Source: Bacteriovoracaceae bacterium UBA3083
GTDB taxonomy: Bacteria > Bdellovibrionota > Bacteriovoracia > Bacteriovoracales > Bacteriovoracaceae
Length of the DNA: 64,000 nucleotides
Reading direction: 5' to 3'
NCBI GenBank assembly: GCA_002366565.1
Contig: DFBJ01000013.1
Span: 803,099-867,098 of the forward strand
Shown: one piece after another, positions 17,047 through 25,700 of the stretch
Numbering within the stretch: the first letter of the stretch is position 1
How the letters are laid out: each line of letters starts with the position of its first letter
Notes under the pieces: model-generated
Told to the model about the DNA's origin: nothing
The model's database searches: none
What the model saw: only the letters and a program-made list of their open reading frames with translations
Position numbers and translations under genes: made by a program

Positions 17047-17514
17047 ATGAGCACAGATTTTATTAGTAAAGAAGTTGAAAAAATCGTTAATACAAAAGAA
17101 CTAGAGTTTCCATTAAACTTAGCAATGGCTACAGCTTGGATTCTTGGTAACTTCAAAGGTATTAACCTTAAGGTTCTAGATGTTGCAAAATCAAGTTCTT
17201 TAACAGATTACTTTGTACTAGGTTCAGCAACAAACCCTACAATGGCCCAATCAATGGCCGATGAAATCATAAAGCAAATGAGAGTTCATGGTTACGAAGT
17301 TATCTCAAGAGAAGGTTCTCAAAAAGGTGATGACTGGATTCTTTTAGACTTTGGAGACATCATCGTTCATGTATTTTTAGATATATCTAGAAACGTATAC
17401 GATCTTGATAATCTTTGGGAAAATGCTGTTGAAGTTGAAATTCCAAACTCATACTACTTCTCTTCTGATAATGAAGAAAAGTCTGATGATGCTTCAGGAA
17501 AGAGCTATTTCTAG
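17047..17514 (+). CDS. rsfS: Ribosome silencing factor
   Basis: 155 aa, with the RsfS/YbeB core from about residue 20 to 130. Matching motifs are LKVLDVAKSSSLTDYFVLGSA, REGSQKGDDWILLDFGDIIVHVF, and RNVYDLDNLW near the end. RsfS binds L14 on the 50S and blocks subunit joining in stationary phase. A short acidic tail follows. The stop codon overlaps the start of rlmH by one base, so the two are translated together. Confidence 0.95.
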   Translation: MSTDFISKEVEKIVNTKELEFPLNLAMATAWILGNFKGINLKVLDVAKSSSLTDYFVLGSATNPTMAQSMADEIIKQMRVHGYEVISREGSQKGDDWILLDFGDIIVHVFLDISRNVYDLDNLWENAVEVEIPNSYYFSSDNEEKSDDASGKSYF

Positions 17515-17966
17515 TGAAAGACCTTCATCTTATCGTAGTTGGAAAATTAAAAGATAAGAACATAGAAGCTCTTGAAGAGAATTACCTTAAACGAATAAAG
17601 TCACCTAAGCTTCACATTCATGAAGTTAAGTCACATAAAGAAAATTTAGATTTAGAGGCCAATGAAGTTGAGAAAAAGCTCAACGACATTGGCTCTACAT
17701 ACCCAATTCTGCTTGCTGAAAATGGGCAATTATTTGATAGTCCAAAAATGTCTAAATGGATGTTCAATCTTTTAGAAGTGAAGTCAGAGAAAATTGTTTT
17801 TATAATTGGTGGTGCTAGTGGGCATGGTGAAAAAATCATTCAGAGATCGAAAGAGAAACTTTCCCTCTCTCCTCTAACCTACCCACATAAGCTTGCGCGA
17901 CTACTTTTTGTTGAGCAAATTTACAGAGCTCTAACAATTAATTCAGGTCACCCTTATCACAAGTGA
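17514..17966 (+). CDS. rlmH: 23S rRNA (pseudouridine-1915-N3)-methyltransferase
   Basis: 150 aa SPOUT enzyme. The C-terminal half has the IIGGASGHG SAM loop and the typical LTYPHKLARLLFVEQIYRA helix with terminal HPYHK. RlmH methylates pseudouridine 1915 in helix 69 of 23S rRNA on the 70S ribosome. The start codon is GTG, overlapping rsfS, as in many genomes where the two are paired. The end lies seven bases from convergent trpS with no terminator seen between. Confidence 0.95.
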   Translation: MKDLHLIVVGKLKDKNIEALEENYLKRIKSPKLHIHEVKSHKENLDLEANEVEKKLNDIGSTYPILLAENGQLFDSPKMSKWMFNLLEVKSEKIVFIIGGASGHGEKIIQRSKEKLSLSPLTYPHKLARLLFVEQIYRALTINSGHPYHK

Positions 17967-17973
17967 TGACTAA

Positions 17974-18972
17974 TTAATTAAGAACACCGATTGCTTTTTT
18001 AACTTCTTTTAAAAACTCTTGGGCCTTAGGTCTAACCCTATCTGCACCCTCTTGAAGAATTAGGTCAATCTTAGATTTATCGGCCATAAGTTCGGTATAC
18101 TTCTCTCTTGGACCTTTTAGATTCTCATTAACCACGTTAAATAGCTCTAACTTTGCTTCTCCCCAGCCAATTCCTCTTCTATACCATGCATCTAATTCAG
18201 CGATCTGGGCCTCAGTTGCAAATAATTTATAGAAGTCAAAAACGACAGAGTTATTAGGGTCTTTTGGAACAGACGGCTCTGATGAGTCCGTTGTAATTTT
18301 GTTGATTGTTTTTCTTAATTTCTTCTCAGGTAAGAAAAGAGGAATATGGTTGTCGTAACTCTTACTCATCTTACGACCGTCAAGGCCAGGAACAAGTGCT
18401 CCCTCTTGAGCTTTCGCTTCAGGAAGAGTGAAGACATCTCCATAGACATGATTAAATGCATTCGCAATATCTCGTGCTATCTCAATATGCTGAAGCTGAT
18501 CTGAACCTACAGGAACAATATTAGACTTTAGAAAGAGAATATCTGCAGACATAAGAATTGGGTATGTATAAATTCCCATATTTATTCCATGATCAGTATC
18601 ACGCTTATCTACTTCATTATTGTGAGTAAGTGCCTTATATACATGGGCCCTATTCATGAGTCCTTTTGCTGAGAAACAAGAAAGGATCCAATTTAATTCC
18701 ATAATTTCTGGAATATGACTTTGTTGATAAAGAGTTACCTTTGAAGGGTCTAGACCAAGTGCTAACCAAGTAGCAGCAACTTCATATATATATTCTCTAA
18801 GTGTATCTGCTTTATGAACTGTTGTGAGCGAATGATAGTCTGCTATAAAATAGTAACCTTCATAGTCACCAGAATTGGCCATATCGAGGGCAGGCTTAAT
18901 TGCTCCAAGGTAATTTCCTAAATGAGGCATACCAGTAGGCTTTATACCTGTTAAACTAATCTTTTTACTCAT
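17974..18972 (-). CDS. trpS: Tryptophanyl-tRNA synthetase
   Basis: 332 aa, class I aminoacyl-tRNA synthetase. The HIGH equivalent is PHLGN (about 16-20) after LTGIKPTGMP, and KMSKS lies at about 199-203 after GLDGR. The length is normal for TrpRS. The DQLQHIEIARDIA motif is present. It charges tRNA-Trp in the cytoplasm. A short spacer separates it from the pilin-like gene upstream; it appears monocistronic. It is convergent with rlmH. Confidence 0.97.
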   Translation of the reverse strand: MSKKISLTGIKPTGMPHLGNYLGAIKPALDMANSGDYEGYYFIADYHSLTTVHKADTLREYIYEVAATWLALGLDPSKVTLYQQSHIPEIMELNWILSCFSAKGLMNRAHVYKALTHNNEVDKRDTDHGINMGIYTYPILMSADILFLKSNIVPVGSDQLQHIEIARDIANAFNHVYGDVFTLPEAKAQEGALVPGLDGRKMSKSYDNHIPLFLPEKKLRKTINKITTDSSEPSVPKDPNNSVVFDFYKLFATEAQIAELDAWYRRGIGWGEAKLELFNVVNENLKGPREKYTELMADKSKIDLILQEGADRVRPKAQEFLKEVKKAIGVLN

Positions 18973-19038
18973 AATTCACCTGTAAATGGACAATCTTTTG
19001 ACTCAATAAGCTACAATAAGTGATAAGCGAAAACAAGA

Positions 19039-19743
19039 TTAATCTTTTAACATCTCTTCAATTTTCTTATTCGATTCATTTAAAATTTCTAGGCTTTTTT
19101 TCATTTCTATTAAAGCAGGACTGTTCTCAATAACCTGATCTACCTTCTTAGCCTTCTCGGAGTTCTCTCCACTCTGTAAGTCTTTAATACCTTCTTCGGT
19201 GTTTATTGCCTGCTGTGAGCCTTCAAATGACAAGCTAGAGGCCGTAGCTAGAGTTGAACAGGATAATACTTTTCCCTTGTCGTCTAAATTAAAAGAGAGC
19301 TTCACAGACTTAGTAAAACTCTTCCCTCCATATGACTTTCCAACTTTGTCTAATTTGAAATTTAAAAGCATTAGCCCAGTAGACTCTGTATCTCTCTCGA
19401 AGCTTTTTGTAGAAATTGACTCTAGTCTAAACAATCCAGATTCATAGATTTTTCCTTTCTCATAAAGAACGTCGCCATTAGGCTTTAGAATATTATCTAG
19501 CTCAAAAGCATCACCCTCTTCTAAGGTAATACCCTCAAAGTTCTTTGAGCAATAGCCCGGCCTACCTAGATAGGCCTTTGCTTCAGTGTAAAAGTTCACA
19601 GCAGCGGCAGACGCTCTCTGAGAGTTTAGTGAAAGCTTTTGATTCTCCATCATTTTCATCATTCCAAGAGATAATATGCCCATCATTCCTGCGGCCATCA
19701 TCACTTGAACCATGGAGAAACCATTGTTATTTAAATTATTCAT
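19039..19743 (-). CDS. Type IV pilin-like/pseudopilin protein with Gln5
   Basis: 234 aa with a type III signal: a short leader ending in Gly8, then FSMVQVMMAAGMMGILSLGMMKMM, a hydrophobic helix rich in Met. Prepilin peptidase would cut after Gly8. The normally conserved Glu at mature position 5 is Gln13 here. The leader (MNNLNNNG) lacks the usual basic residues. After the helix comes a beta-rich domain with a Cys pair and an acidic, coiled C-terminal tail (about 160-234). It could be a minor pilin or a type II secretion pseudopilin. No pilus genes lie next to it. Confidence 0.7.
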   Translation of the reverse strand: MNNLNNNGFSMVQVMMAAGMMGILSLGMMKMMENQKLSLNSQRASAAAVNFYTEAKAYLGRPGYCSKNFEGITLEEGDAFELDNILKPNGDVLYEKGKIYESGLFRLESISTKSFERDTESTGLMLLNFKLDKVGKSYGGKSFTKSVKLSFNLDDKGKVLSCSTLATASSLSFEGSQQAINTEEGIKDLQSGENSEKAKKVDQVIENSPALIEMKKSLEILNESNKKIEEMLKD

Positions 19744-19830
19744 ATTTAAATTATATATTTCGAATTAATCAAAATATATCGGAAAAGAATTCCAAGAAGG
19801 TAAATGTCAGTGATTACGTAAAAATTGACC

Positions 19831-19864
19831 AAAAAAAAGCTCTTCCGAAGAAGAGCTTTTTTTT
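19831..19864. terminator. Bidirectional terminator downstream of tRNA-Leu
   Basis: AGCTCTTC and GAAGAGCT form a perfect stem with loop CGAA, with long A- and T-runs on both sides extending the stem by A-T pairs. It works in either direction. It ends the minus-strand tRNA transcript and insulates the pilin-like gene. Confidence 0.88.
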
Positions 19865-19878
19865 ATTCATATCAAAAA

Positions 19879-19962
19879 TGGTGCCCAGGAGAGGACTTGA
19901 ACCTCCACGCCAAAGGCACTAGATCCTAAGTCTAGCGTGTATACCAATTTCACCACCTGGGC
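19879..19962 (-). tRNA. tRNA-Leu (anticodon UAG)
   Basis: The minus strand folds as a class II tRNA. The acceptor arms GCCCAGG and CCTGGGC pair, and the D-loop contains ATTGG. The anticodon loop CTTAGGA reads anticodon TAG, inside a GCTAGA/TCTAGT stem. A long variable arm (GCCTTTGGC) and a T-arm with GTTCAAGTC follow. The 3' CCA is encoded. It decodes CUN leucine codons. It stands alone with its own promoter and terminator. TrmL elsewhere in this window is expected to modify some tRNA-Leu species at the wobble base. Confidence 0.96.
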
Positions 19963-19986
19963 ATATTTGTGATATGACGTCCTGTA

Positions 19987-20015
19987 TTTTTAATGGTTAT
20001 AGAGAGAAATGACAA
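19987..20015 (-). promoter_or_regulatory. Promoter of tRNA-Leu
   Basis: On the minus strand TTGTCA is followed after 17 bases by TAAAAA, placing the start about 15-20 bases before the mature tRNA 5' end. No GC-rich discriminator is obvious. Confidence 0.5.
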
Positions 20016-20067
20016 GTAAAATTTTGTGTTTTTTAAGAAAAATTATAATTTTATCTATTTGGCTTAT

Positions 20068-22713
20068 TTAAGCTGCCCTTTTTTTATTTACAGCAAGTTT
20101 CCTCTCAAGATCAGTTACTTTAGTTCTCAGAAGGCTAGAATCTAACTTAAGCTTATGGATTTCTTTCTTCTTTTCAGCCAGTTCGAGTTTCACAGACTCT
20201 GCTTCAGACTTAAAGTTATTACTTAATTTTTCGAGGTGTTTAACTTTGTGTTGAAGTTTATTATCCCCATTCGAATTACCTGTACTTTTATTCTTATTTT
20301 TAACTCGATTACCTTGCTCAACCTGAGCAAGAAGAAATTTATTTTTTTGTTCTAATTGCTTAATTCTTAAACCAAACCCTTTTGATTGGTCAGCTGCTTT
20401 CTTAAGTTCTAAATTAAGAGTCTCTATTTCCTGAACCTTTTCATCTATCAAGTTAGTATCTACAGCCTTAAGAGGCTCAGGCTCAATATTAGAAAGTTCT
20501 TCTTGAGCTACTTTTAACTTTTCTATTTCAAGCAGTAGCTCTTTATTTTCTTTCTGGTAAGTATTTATAACTTTCTGACTCTTCATCATTTTTTCTCTAA
20601 ACTGAATAGTCTCTTCACTAACACGAATAGTAAACTCTTCTCTTTCTTTCTCTAGCTTTTCATTTAATATTTCATTTCTTTCTTTTGTATCACTTAAAGT
20701 ACTCTCTAAAGACTTTATCCTTGCCTCATACTCTTTAGTCTCTATGGCCTCTATAGGTTCGACAGTAATACTCTTATCATTCATTTGTTTTGAATTTAAT
20801 ATCTCAACATTTTTATTTAATATTTCAATTTGTGAATTTTTATTTTCAATCTCTGTTTGTAGTCTTTTTATTTCAACATCATTCTTTAATTTATCAACAT
20901 CTTCAGCTTTTGGTGACTTTACAAGTAACTCTTTCTTCATGGCATCAATAAGCTTCATCATTCGACTAATTTGAATATCTTTTTTAGCTACAGCATCTTT
21001 TAACCTTAAGCTCTCACCATCATTCTTTTCTTCTTCTCTCTCTGCTCGTTTTTGAAAAGATTCAATTGCAGACTCATTTAGTACACCAGAACTTAGCGCC
21101 ATAGACTCTTGCTCAGATAAGTTCATTTCGTCTTGTAATATTTTAGAGAATCCAGACTCTAGATCTTCAGGATTTTTAAATTCTTTATTCGCTATTTTCT
21201 TTTTGATTTGTGAAACAAGTAAATCTTTTGAAGTTCTCCAACGAGGAAGTTCGCTAGCAGGCTGATTGTCTCCAAGAGATTTAAGCTCTAATTTATCTTT
21301 GTCTTCACCTATATCTTCTCTCTCTCCTCTAACTGTGAGAGAGTCTTCATCGAGGATTTCTTTTGAACCATTCACTAAAGTTGAATCTTCGCCAATATCT
21401 TCTTGAGAACCTTTTACTAAAATTGAATCTTCGCCAATATCTTCCAGAGAACCTTTTACAATCTGAACCGAATCATCAACTTCATCCATCCATCCAGAGA
21501 CTCTCTGGGTTGACTCAGTATAATCTTGTAGGCCAAGACTTATAATCTCATTTATATTATTTAAATTTAATCCTTCAACCTTATTCATAAAGCTTTCTAG
21601 CAGATCATCACTTAATTTCTTCTTTTCTTTCTCAATAGACGAAGAAACTTCATTTTGTATTTCTTGGTCTTGGATAATATTTAGAATTTCTTCTTTTTCT
21701 AAAGCACCTAGATTAGCTACCAATGCTTGATTAGGATAATTCCCTAAGTAGTCTGTAACATTAGAAATTGTAATTTTTCCAATGTCTACCTCTTGCTGTT
21801 TCAAAAAAGTTACAACTCTAGATATTTTACTTAGAGATAAAGAAGACTTCTTTTTCTTTGGAAGGTCTAACTCTAAATCTTTATTATAATTTAATTTTAA
21901 TGGCCTTACTTGATCTATTTTTGTTTTTCTATTTGCCGCTCTAAAGGCATCAATACTGTGAATATAGAGAGATTTATTTAATGACTCTTGTTTTCCCCAA
22001 GATATTGTTACAACAAGCTTCTCAGTCTTTTTCAGAGTGTATATATCTATTGTTTTTGAACTATCTATCATCAGAGATAAAGGGCTTTTTTCATCTGATA
22101 ATAATTCCCATATTAATTCGGAATAAAATTCTTCGACAGGAAAGTGAGACTGAATAAAGAAACTCTCACCACTAACACCAAAGTCAACATCTACAGGAAA
22201 CTCTCCCTTATCCTCAAATACAATATCTGATATCAAGCTGAATAAATTGAAGATTCCTTTTTTTATATTTAAAAATTTAAAACCTTCTTCAGCTGCTTTG
22301 ACTGCAATAGAGTCACAATAGAAACCAGAATTAAGATGATCTGTAACTTTGATACTTCCAAGTGCTCTTAATTTAGTTTGAAAAGAGTCAACAACATCTA
22401 AAGTTGAATTATCCCCAAGAAGTCTTTTAAAGTATGTTAATTCTGTTTCAGAATTTACAATGTCCATACTAAGAATTGCGATACCACCTTTCTCAAAGAA
22501 AGATTTTCTATCTTTTAATTTTCCAAAGTAAATCTTCTTTGTATCAGGAGGACATTCTGTATTTATATTATCGATGAGAGCAAACTCGTAGTCTAATTCA
22601 TTATTGATATCTACTTCAATTGAAAATAGCATATCTTCCAAAACGGTTGTTAACTGCTTTGGGATTACACTTTCTAAAAGGTTTAAAATATATTTCTTAG
22701 AAGTATCACTCAT
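20068..22713 (-). CDS. Large coiled-coil protein with 14-aa acidic repeats
   Basis: 881 aa, no family recognised. Residues 1-300 look globular, with no signal peptide. Residues 410-479 hold five tandem 14-residue units of the pattern EDIGEDSxLVKGSx. Residues about 590-865 are a long heptad-rich coiled coil (Lys/Glu/Leu). The tail is basic (KLAVNKKRAA). The start codon overlaps the stop of the upstream HD-GYP-like gene by four bases (ATGA), so translation is coupled and the products probably work together. A scaffold or cytoskeletal role at a cell pole would fit the shape; this is inference. Confidence 0.7.
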   Translation of the reverse strand: MSDTSKKYILNLLESVIPKQLTTVLEDMLFSIEVDINNELDYEFALIDNINTECPPDTKKIYFGKLKDRKSFFEKGGIAILSMDIVNSETELTYFKRLLGDNSTLDVVDSFQTKLRALGSIKVTDHLNSGFYCDSIAVKAAEEGFKFLNIKKGIFNLFSLISDIVFEDKGEFPVDVDFGVSGESFFIQSHFPVEEFYSELIWELLSDEKSPLSLMIDSSKTIDIYTLKKTEKLVVTISWGKQESLNKSLYIHSIDAFRAANRKTKIDQVRPLKLNYNKDLELDLPKKKKSSLSLSKISRVVTFLKQQEVDIGKITISNVTDYLGNYPNQALVANLGALEKEEILNIIQDQEIQNEVSSSIEKEKKKLSDDLLESFMNKVEGLNLNNINEIISLGLQDYTESTQRVSGWMDEVDDSVQIVKGSLEDIGEDSILVKGSQEDIGEDSTLVNGSKEILDEDSLTVRGEREDIGEDKDKLELKSLGDNQPASELPRWRTSKDLLVSQIKKKIANKEFKNPEDLESGFSKILQDEMNLSEQESMALSSGVLNESAIESFQKRAEREEEKNDGESLRLKDAVAKKDIQISRMMKLIDAMKKELLVKSPKAEDVDKLKNDVEIKRLQTEIENKNSQIEILNKNVEILNSKQMNDKSITVEPIEAIETKEYEARIKSLESTLSDTKERNEILNEKLEKEREEFTIRVSEETIQFREKMMKSQKVINTYQKENKELLLEIEKLKVAQEELSNIEPEPLKAVDTNLIDEKVQEIETLNLELKKAADQSKGFGLRIKQLEQKNKFLLAQVEQGNRVKNKNKSTGNSNGDNKLQHKVKHLEKLSNNFKSEAESVKLELAEKKKEIHKLKLDSSLLRTKVTDLERKLAVNKKRAA
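21277..21486 (-). repeat. Five tandem 42-bp coding repeats
   Basis: Five in-frame 42-bp units encode 14-aa acidic repeats (core EDIGEDS, then LVKGS). Units 21361-21402 and 21403-21444 are the most alike and share a 22-base identical stretch. The outer units have diverged (EILDEDSLTVRGER, DEVDDSVQIVKGSL). The near-identity of the central pair suggests recent duplication or slippage. Confidence 0.85.
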
Positions 22714-23660
22714 GAAGCCTTGGCCTCCTTTGGTGGTAAGTCTAGGAACTCCCCTCTTATTTCTTCTTTAAATCTTTTCAATTGAAATGAATCTTCGTCA
22801 TTTATTTTGAACAACTCATTTATAAAACTCTTCCCATCGTTTGCAGAGAATGCAAATTCTTCATATGAAATTGATTGTTCAATATATATGGATATTCTTT
22901 CAAGCTTATTGAGTTCATCAAAGATAAGCCCGATGTTCTCACCTCTTCCTCTGAAGTCTTCATGATGATAAGTGATCAAACGAGAAAGTGACTTATTCTT
23001 TAATTTATAAAAATTAGATTGTTCAAATTCTTTTAGAGATTTTTTTGAGTGCTCAATATCTTCATGCTTAGAAAGGCTTCTAGCGCATGAAAAATCATTG
23101 AAGAAACTAACGTTATATAAATCAGTTAAAAAGCTACCATGAGTATATCCAGAGCAGATTGCTGTCAAAGTCACTAGGGTTGAATAAAGGCTTGAACGTC
23201 TAAGAGTAGAAAGGGCATGCCCTTCCATCTCAACCTCAAACTCAGGAGATATGCTATAAAAAATATCTTTAAAAATTATTATTAAGCTAAGGATAGAGCC
23301 ATCAGAATTTCCATGCCAGTATAGATCTGAAATGAAGTCTAAAAATTGATGCCTAAAGAGTAGTCTCTCTCTTTCATTCTTGGCATCTACAAGCTTTTGT
23401 AAAAATACTTTTCCAGAAGAAATAAACTCTTCATCGCAGACGTCTACTATGTATAGAGATTTTGTGACTTTTTGAAATTTTTCTAGTTTCGAATAATCTA
23501 ATTTATCTCCACTATGTAAGAGCTTTACAAGCTTACCATTTCCTTTTTTCCAATATAGGTCTCCATGAGAAGTTTTCATCTTCTCAAGACTTTCAAATGA
23601 AATAGGCTTTAACTCATTACTAACCTCAATCGGTTTTTGTGAGTTCAGATTTTGTAACAT
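22710..23660 (-). CDS. Degenerate HD-GYP-like protein
   Basis: 316 aa from the ATG preceded by GGAG; an in-frame GTG four codons upstream overlaps that site. Residues 95-250 resemble an HD-GYP domain. H148 matches the first His region and YHHEDFRGRGENIG (231-244) matches the HHExxDGRGYP block. Where the metal-binding HD pair should be there is FFND (187-189), Asn in place of His, and the GYP residues are lost. It probably cannot hydrolyse cyclic di-GMP but might still bind it or a partner. The first 90 residues are a separate domain of unknown type. It is translationally coupled to the coiled-coil gene. Confidence 0.6.
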   Translation of the reverse strand: MLQNLNSQKPIEVSNELKPISFESLEKMKTSHGDLYWKKGNGKLVKLLHSGDKLDYSKLEKFQKVTKSLYIVDVCDEEFISSGKVFLQKLVDAKNERERLLFRHQFLDFISDLYWHGNSDGSILSLIIIFKDIFYSISPEFEVEMEGHALSTLRRSSLYSTLVTLTAICSGYTHGSFLTDLYNVSFFNDFSCARSLSKHEDIEHSKKSLKEFEQSNFYKLKNKSLSRLITYHHEDFRGRGENIGLIFDELNKLERISIYIEQSISYEEFAFSANDGKSFINELFKINDEDSFQLKRFKEEIRGEFLDLPPKEAKAS

Positions 23661-23712
23661 GCATTTCTCCACAAAACTTATCGGATAAATGCATAAAATT
23701 TTTAGAGTTTAG

Positions 23713-23741
23713 ATAAAAAAAAGCCTCCAAAAACGGAGGCT
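23713..23741 (-). terminator. Terminator of the peptide-transporter operon
   Basis: On the minus strand AGCCTCC and GGAGGCT form a 7-bp stem with a six-base loop, followed by a run of eight T. It lies about 35 bases after the last permease gene. Confidence 0.88.
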
Positions 23742-23775
23742 AACACACTGAAATAAGGTAAGAGTTTACTTTATT

Positions 23776-24684
23776 TTACTTTCCTTTCAATTTTGGGTCT
23801 AGAGCATCTCTAAGAGCATCACCAAGGATATTAAGAGAAAGTACTACAATCATCATAGCTAGCGTTGCAGCTCCTAATTGCCACCAAACTCCTCTTGCGA
23901 GTTCAAGCTTAGCATCATCAATCATTGTCCCCCAACTTGGTCTCCCTTGAACACCTAAACCTAGGTAAGAAAGAATCACCTCAGTCTTAATTGCTGTTTG
24001 AAACATTAATGAGAAATTAATGATCACAAGGTGAGAAACATTTGGAAAAATATGCTTAATCAGTTTTCTAGAGTGTCCACCGCCAAGAGCTGACGCTGCT
24101 TGAACATAGTCTCTATTCTTATGTCTCATTACTTCTCCACGAATTAATCTACAAAGATTAACCCAAGAAGTAAGCCCTAGGGCCACATACATTGATACAA
24201 GTCCTCTTCCTAATACAAAAGAAAGTGCAACAAGAAGCATGATTGTTGGGATTGATTGAAAACAAGTATAGAACCAAACGATTAGCTCATCTATTTTCCC
24301 ACCAAAATATCCTGCGATACTTCCAAGAACAACTCCAATACACACAGAGATAATTGCAGCGACAAGTCCTACAGACATAGCAACTTCTGTCCCTTTAATC
24401 ATTTTCGTGAATACACTACGACCAAAGATATCTGTACCAAATAAGTAGTCTGCTCCCGGAGCTGAATATGATGGACCAACTTCTACGGCCCAATCCGCAG
24501 CAATAACACCTGTTGCAGATAAAACTGAAATCAAGGCATAAAAGCCAACTATAAATAATGAGGCTACTGCCATCTTATCTCTAAAAATATTTTCTAAAGC
24601 ATGATCCCATAAGGATTTTGAATTCTTCAACTTAGTTTCCTCTATTTCTACACCCTCAACGGATTGAATATTTGATTGAGACAC
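23776..24684 (-). CDS. oppC: Peptide ABC transporter permease, OppC-like
   Basis: 302 aa with an N-terminal extension, six membrane helices and the binding-protein-dependent permease EAA-type loop (YVQAASALGGGHSRKLIKHIFPN). The N-terminal MAVASLFIVGFYALISV and GTDIFGRSVFTKMIKG regions are typical of the OppC/DppC branch (OppC_N plus BPD_transp_1). It pairs with the next permease to form the membrane channel of a peptide importer. It starts nine bases after its partner ends. The ATPase subunits are not encoded here. Confidence 0.9.
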   Translation of the reverse strand: MSQSNIQSVEGVEIEETKLKNSKSLWDHALENIFRDKMAVASLFIVGFYALISVLSATGVIAADWAVEVGPSYSAPGADYLFGTDIFGRSVFTKMIKGTEVAMSVGLVAAIISVCIGVVLGSIAGYFGGKIDELIVWFYTCFQSIPTIMLLVALSFVLGRGLVSMYVALGLTSWVNLCRLIRGEVMRHKNRDYVQAASALGGGHSRKLIKHIFPNVSHLVIINFSLMFQTAIKTEVILSYLGLGVQGRPSWGTMIDDAKLELARGVWWQLGAATLAMMIVVLSLNILGDALRDALDPKLKGK

Positions 24685-24693
24685 TATCCTCTC

Positions 24694-25635
24694 CTACTTT
24701 AAACGAACTCTTGGATCCACAACTGTATACAGAACATCAGTAATAACACTAAAAATGATATAGGCCATTGCTGTTAAAATAGTCATTGCTTTAATAACTG
24801 GGAAGTCTGAGTTGTAAACACCATTTAATGTAATTCCACCAAGCCCTGGAATACTAAAGAAACTTTCTAATAGTAGAGCACCAAGAATAAGGAAAGGAAT
24901 CTGTATAACTACAAATGTAATAATAGGAATCATTGCATTTTTTAAAACATGCTTAAAAAGAATAACTCTTTCTGAAAGCCCTTTGGCCTTAGCAGTTCTT
25001 ACATAGTCCTGATAAATCTCATCTAGCATTACAGTTCTATAAAATCTAACATCTGGACCGATAGATAAGATAATCCAAATAATTATTGGAAGAACTACAT
25101 AAGGTATAAAGTTAGGAAAACCTGACTCATATCCAGAGATCTCAAACCAACCAAGCTTATAAGCAAAGAACCACTGTCCAAATAGGATATAAGCAAGAGA
25201 TGTAACACTCATCAGTAATACACAAAAGAATACCGCACACTTATCAATCCACTTCCCTCTAAAGAAAGAAACTACTAATGATATAGAAATAGCGATTACT
25301 GTTGATAAGATAAATGCTGGAAGAGTCAGAGTTAAAGATGGAATTGCTCCATTTTTAATCATCTGAATAATTTCTTGTTTCGTTGTCCAAGACCTTCCAA
25401 ACTCAAAAGTAAAAGCCGACTTCACGATATCTAAGTACTGAGCCCACATAGGCTTATTTAGTCCTAGCTCATTTCTTAGCTCTGCAATCTGTGCAACAGT
25501 TGCATGCTTTCCTAACATAATGAGGGCCGGATCTGGAGCTACAACATTAAATATAACGAATATAATTAATGCCACTCCTAAAATCGTAGGGATGATATAA
25601 AACAATCTTCTTAAGATATATTGCCACAAATTCAA
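24694..25635 (-). CDS. oppB: Peptide ABC transporter permease, OppB-like
   Basis: 313 aa with the OppB/DppB start (LRRLFYIIPTILGVALIIF), six membrane helices and the EAA loop DYVRTAKAKGLSERVILFKHVLKNA. The order of binding protein, OppB and OppC on the minus strand is normal, but a weak terminator-like hairpin stands between the binding protein and this gene and may lower expression of the permeases relative to the binding protein. Substrates are expected to be oligo- or dipeptides. Confidence 0.92.
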   Translation of the reverse strand: MNLWQYILRRLFYIIPTILGVALIIFVIFNVVAPDPALIMLGKHATVAQIAELRNELGLNKPMWAQYLDIVKSAFTFEFGRSWTTKQEIIQMIKNGAIPSLTLTLPAFILSTVIAISISLVVSFFRGKWIDKCAVFFCVLLMSVTSLAYILFGQWFFAYKLGWFEISGYESGFPNFIPYVVLPIIIWIILSIGPDVRFYRTVMLDEIYQDYVRTAKAKGLSERVILFKHVLKNAMIPIITFVVIQIPFLILGALLLESFFSIPGLGGITLNGVYNSDFPVIKAMTILTAMAYIIFSVITDVLYTVVDPRVRLK

Positions 25636-25654
25636 AATTAACCACCTGAATAAT

Positions 25655-25681
25655 GTAAAAAGCCCTCTACTAGAGAGGGCT
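25655..25681 (-). terminator. Intra-operon hairpin between binding protein and permeases
   Basis: AGCCCTCT and AGAGGGCT form a perfect 8-bp stem with a five-base loop, then five T on the minus strand. It sits between the binding-protein stop and the OppB start and likely gives partial termination, so more binding protein than permease is made. Confidence 0.75.
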
Positions 25682-25700
25682 AAGGTATTTTAGTAATCGC

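Noticed and set aside
19545..19922. Plus-strand frame of 125 codons running into the tRNA
   Set aside because: It crosses the bidirectional terminator and part of tRNA-Leu and is antisense to the pilin-like gene.
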